A stretch of DNA of 64,000 nt, from NCBI GenBank assembly GCA_003260075.1, contig QLIY01000453.1:62610-126609 (forward strand). Direction: 5' to 3'. Positions 59,878 through 64,000 of this stretch are shown here, one piece after another (within the stretch, counting starts at the first letter, position 1; every line of letters starts with the position of its first letter). The notes under the pieces were generated by a model. That model saw nothing but the letters and a program-made list of their open reading frames with translations. It had not been told where the DNA came from and did not search any database. The translations under genes and the position numbers were made by a program. Origin of the DNA: Phallusia mammillata. Lineage: Eukaryota; Chordata; Ascidiacea; Phlebobranchia; Ascidiidae.

Positions 59878-61368
59878 CTGTGCTTGCGACATAACAAGAT
59901 GCTTTGCTTTGGCTATTCCGAAACTCGTCATTGCGACGCGTAGATATAGCATTTTCGTCACAATAAAAAGACAAATTGTAACCATAATTTTTGTTGCTTC
60001 CTTTAAACGTGCACCTTGAGAACTTTTTTCTAGGTGATTTAGAAGAAGGAATAGATTAAGGTAACTCGACAACATTATTTTAGCTCGAAAATATGCTACC
60101 GATGCAAAGTTTGCTTGAAAATAAATCCATTGTTTTGCAATTTGTTAGCCGTTACTTTCACTTTTTGCCAATTATGCATTATTTAAAACCTTTACCACAT
60201 GAATTGATTTTTATATTATTCGTAGCCTACTGTTAAAATATCTTAACCCAGATAACGCTTTTCACTCTGTTATTGTTGTGTTTAATTGTTCTGTTTTGTC
60301 ACTCTTATTTTTACTTTTTCGCCGTATACCTTGTTTTGACCAAACGTTATTCACCAATTTATTGTACGCTGTGATTGTTGTTTATGCTTAGTTTCCATGT
60401 TCGCCTCTCCGCTGTCATCGACGAGTTCACGCTTCATTGTTTATATCGATACCCGGATGTACCTTTGGTCGTCACGCGATGATTTAGTCAACCTATTTGG
60501 CTGTCTGGCACGAATTAGGAAAAAAGGAAGGCCAGTCTTCCTTTGGGCGTTGTGCTACTCACACCGAGTTGTTTTCTGTCCTGTCCTACTTTTGTTTTGG
60601 TTGAACAGTTGAACTTGTTGGCATTGTAAGTGCGGGTTGTTGTATGCAGTTTTATCGTTTCATTAAAAAAGCCGACTTTTTGTAAAACAGCTTGTGGTAT
60701 CTTTTTGGCTTAGTGGTCAGCCGCTTTTGCATGGTTCATGCCGTTCTTGAACTAGGGAGGCAGTTTTGGCATAAAATAGAATTAGGCATAAGGGGTCGAT
60801 TGGGGTTTAACATCGCCATCTGATCTTTCAGCCAAATTCCAAAAGCTGCCAAAATAAGTCCGTCACATTTGTATGCAAATCATCTACTTTCACAAACTTT
60901 CCAACAAGGTCAATATCTGTACTGTAGCCTACACATTCAAAGTACTGTCACCCTCACAAAACCTGGCGCCGCAGAATTTTAAATGGGACTAGATACGAGT
61001 CAATAGGTATGAAGTTCCAAAAAGGACAAAATTTGCATAGTCAAGTTCCTGCCCTACTGGTTATCTTTTACAAAGTCACGAAAACAACACCGATGCAGTA
61101 AAAGACGTTAACTGCTCTACAGTCATTTAAATATGATGACATAGTAGGCCTACTTACGGCAAAGAGACCAGAAATAAACTGATTCGAGACAGGAGCAACC
61201 AAATTTCTTATCCTTTTAAAGTTGAGTTTATGCCGACTAGATAGTAATACTACTGAATAATCATGTTTGTAAATTAATAAGGTTTATTCGTAATACGTCC
61301 ATATTGAATTGAAACTTTCAGCAAATTTTATGCTTTATTCCATTTTAAGAAAAAAGTTAGGTCTCAAG
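59878..61368. other. Spacer before the fifth CUB gene
   Basis: Begins with the former tail-coding bases (to about 59942) and a duplicated 3' flank with AATAAA sites at 59962 and 60120. From about 60940 it matches the upstream region of the fourth gene. The middle (about 60200-60930) holds nothing I recognise. Confidence 0.5.
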
Positions 61369-63176
61369 ATGCTGAATTTGGAGATATACGTTGGCTATTT
61401 TGTCGTTTTCGGGTTTCTATACAACTACGGTAAGCAGCCCGCAAACATAACGAACTAAAGGTGCAGCTTTATAATATTTTTGTCAAAATTCCCACAAAAA
61501 ATAGCCTACATGGGTTGTGTGGAACTAACGGAAGTAACAAGCCTTTTGCATATTTATTACAGCGGCAATGTCTCAAGCAGGTTTTGGTCAAAGATGTGAC
61601 ACACAGGGATACAGAGATGAGGAAGTATTTACTATTCCACAAGGAGCAATTAAATACCACGTCACATACAGATCAAGACTTCATGATCATGTTTTAGTCG
61701 TTCCACTACGTGGCGATTTGGGTAACAATGGAAATTGTACGGTACGTAAACTGCGGGTGATTACATTTTGAATCAACTGGAAAGTTTCAACACAATTTGT
61801 TTGACATTTGTATTTAACCTATAAATTACAAAGATTTGATCATAAACGCCTCTCACAAAAATTGATTATAGACCTTATCTCCTTTCTTTGCAGATTGGAA
61901 ACGGTCTGAACACAACGTTCGAAAGATTTGAAGCCGACAGTTTGAAAAACCAAATTGTAAAAGCAGGCGGAAATACTTTAAACATATTGTGCAACCTTGG
62001 GAAAAACTTCAAAGGCTTTTCAATCAAAGCAAGTGGATGTAAGAAAAATTTGCCTTTTTAATTGCAAATCATAATAGTATTTTCTTGCGGTAATGAATTT
62101 TTAGAAATCTGCCTTAAAAGATTTTTTTGACTTTTTGTAATCTTTCTATGCATCATTACAACTACATCAGTAACAAAAGTCGAAAACCATAAAAGTCAAT
62201 TGGTATGACCTAAATTTGAGTTCAATTTTAAAAATAATAATTTTTAGACAAGCAAAGCAACATCGAGCGAATTGAAGCTGGTAAAAATCCCATACATATA
62301 CACTCACCGAACTTTCCTCAAATCTACGGAAGATATGTATTTCGACAATGGGTTATTACTGGTCAACATCAATGCAATTTCACTTGCAACTTCAACTACT
62401 TCGGGCTACAGAATGAATGCGACATTGTCATGGTAAGCAAATTTACATAGGCCTACCGGTACTGTTTTTAAAACAAAAATGTACTGTCGTTTTAAATTTT
62501 ACCTTAATTAGTGGTTATAGGGTTCCATTTCAACTGCTCACCACTAGCATTTTTGTTTTTTGAAGTTACAAACTGACGGTGGGGGACCGAATGATCAGTG
62601 GACGGGATTTAAGGAGCCTTTTGAATTCCACACCAAGGGAACCTTACTGCACCTACAGTTTGTCGCGTACGGACAAGAAAGATATCCACAACGGCAAAAA
62701 AACGGATTCAACCTAACCATCAAATCAGGTTGAGCGCAGCACATTGTTAATTAAGGTGGGCTATAAATTAAGTATTTTTTAATGTTTACTTTTAGAGTGT
62801 GCTCTTCCAACGACACCATCCCCGGTTTGTTTCTCGCTGGACCCACAAACATGCAACGCAAACCTGCATTGTAAATTAGTGACAATCAACGAAACCTGCC
62901 GTGCCATTGCTATAATAAAAAAGACAACGAAATGCAAACTACCAGAAGTAAGTAAAAAGACATAAATAGCTACACCAGGTGAATGAGTAGGCTAAACTTA
63001 ACATCCGTGTAAAGACTGGTTGGCCTTAACCCAGCAATCATGTACTGGTGTGTAGATGTTACCATGGACCAGAGCAATCTGTATTGGAAAAAGATGTCTG
63101 TATCACTGTTCCGGCGATGGGAAGGTTTCCGCAAAATCACTGTGCAAGGGTTGTTCGACAACCACAAACACTCTAG
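61369..63176 (+). CDS. CUB-CUB Cys-rich membrane-anchored protein, 3' end outside window
   Basis: Exons: 61369-61429, 61581-61741 (or from 61563, adding AAMSQA before the glycine), 61894-62038, 62248-62432, 62566-62728, 62796-62947, 63056-63176; all in frame, with the family exon lengths 161, 145, 185 and 163. Leader MLNLEIYVGYFVVFGFLY; first CUB-like domain (GFGQRC, VVPLRGDLG, ANF-type end NFKGFSIKASG); second CUB-like domain (IHSPNFPQIYGRYVFRQW, LQTDGGGPNDQW, HLQFVAYG). A Cys-rich segment follows (CFSLDPQTC, LHCKLV, NETCRA), then a last seen exon with ICIGKRCLYHCSG and CKGC. The exon ends in phase 1, as needed to splice to a membrane exon like 56435-56604, but none is visible up to 64000. 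It is the intact version of the copy at 57337-59877. Confidence 0.8.
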
Positions 63177-63966
63177 GTAAGATATATGATACATGTTTTG
63201 TTGTCTATATATCTGGTATAGGCTACTGGTTTGTTGAAATTTGTTGACGTTATTGCCGCTTATTCAATTAGGCCTACATGGATTTGCTCTCTTGATTAAT
63301 CAAATTCCTTAGTTGGCGAAGTAGTTTGCTGAAAAGCACAAAATGCGTTGTTTCGACACGAACTTTTTTGAAAATTCGGTCGTTCAACTCATTATAAGGT
63401 ACCTGAAGGTATATAGGCCCGGAAGGTAATAAGGCCAACTGCTCATATTTTATTGTGTACAAGAAAATTTTTTTCCGTTTTGATGTAATTTTAAAATATA
63501 TATATGTACTTAAAATGATTTACAAAGTTTTGGACCTGCAAGCTGTGTGCAATAGTTGTTATGACCAATTCAAATTTAGACGTGTTTGTTTTCAACTTTT
63601 TATAATTGTTTTCATAAGAATTGGTAACAAAAATGGAAAGATTGTGTTATCAAAATGAAAACTTTTAAAGATATATTAGTAATGGGGTCATTTCAGTTAA
63701 ATTGAAGCACAGTGGAAATAAGAATTACTTCAAATAAATTTGATTACGGTCTTGTTTGTCAGCCATTGCTTGCAATAAGGCCCAACACTTTTTTGTCATA
63801 TTCTTAAGTGTATTTTATAGTAAAGGCGACTGATATGCACAAAATTTGCTTTCTTAGGGAGACAAAAAGTCCGAATAAGATGTTTGTAGAAGTAATCTTT
63901 CATTTAGTTTTTTTGGTTATGGACTGTCAAGAGGTCGTTTATTCCTAGTTGTTAGTACCTTTAAAT
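63177..63966. other. Intron or 3' region of the fifth CUB gene
   Basis: No membrane exon, polyadenylation context or element recognised. Probably the intron before the last exon. Confidence 0.4.
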
Positions 63967-64000
63967 CAGGGGTCTCCAACACGCGGCCCGCGGGCCACAT
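63967..64000. mobile_element. Left end of a hAT-like element (continues past window)
   Basis: Starts 'caggggtctccaacacgcgg' and continues with 'cccgcgggcc', the usual terminal and subterminal pattern of the short hAT elements in this window. The right end and target duplication lie outside. Confidence 0.65.

Overview
The window reads as genomic DNA of an intron-rich, AT-rich animal. Coding exons are 50-340 bp with GT-AG introns of about 50-800 bp. The P450 genes keep one nine-exon structure, and the other genes combine CUB, ZP and EGF modules as in chordate extracellular proteins. An invertebrate chordate, perhaps an ascidian, is my best guess, but no species-specific marker proves it. Frequent short hAT-type elements and a tRNA-derived SINE fit a eukaryotic accessory region. 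No bacterial, CRISPR or operon signals are present.

Layout. Positions 1-41,675 hold a cluster of CYP2-like cytochrome P450 genes: the 5' end of one on the minus strand (210-1182), a 5'-truncated copy on plus (3339-6290), a complete gene on plus (7212-10919), a dead copy on minus (12389-16320), a complete gene on minus (18387-21622), then four complete genes in tandem on plus (22944-27410, 29424-32912, 33861-37612, 38806-41675). All share the same eight intron positions and phases (0,2,0,2,1,0,1,0), so gene models could be built exon by exon from constant exon lengths (146, 103, 110, 122 or 110, about 122, 145, about 164, 315). Relic exons (1811-2006, 16745-17880, 47581-47710) record further duplications and losses.

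Positions 42,534-64,000 hold a second, different cluster of five tandem genes for cell-surface proteins. Each has a short signal-peptide exon, then two CUB-like domains each encoded by two exons (phases 1-0-1). After that the genes diverge: two near-identical neighbours carry a ZP-C-like domain, a membrane span and a tail (42534-45795, damaged; 48604-51711, intact); one has a whole ZP-like module, an EGF-like domain, a membrane span and a short tail (52213-56604); two have a Cys-rich segment before the membrane exon (57337-59877, with stop codons; 61369 onward, running off the window). The first two arose by a roughly 6-kb tandem duplication that also copied the end of the neighbouring P450 gene.

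How the genes work together: the P450s are presumed ER monooxygenases forming a typical expanded detoxification or lipid-metabolism cluster. The CUB/ZP proteins are presumed surface receptors or matrix proteins, and their neighbourhood with the P450s looks historical rather than functional. The most interesting signals are the domain-shuffled, fast-changing CUB/ZP array (tail-removing stop codons, a 29-bp in-frame patch moved between non-equivalent exons, a 93-bp inverted exon copy) and poly-G tracts that sit at the joints of local duplications and may be assembly artefacts.
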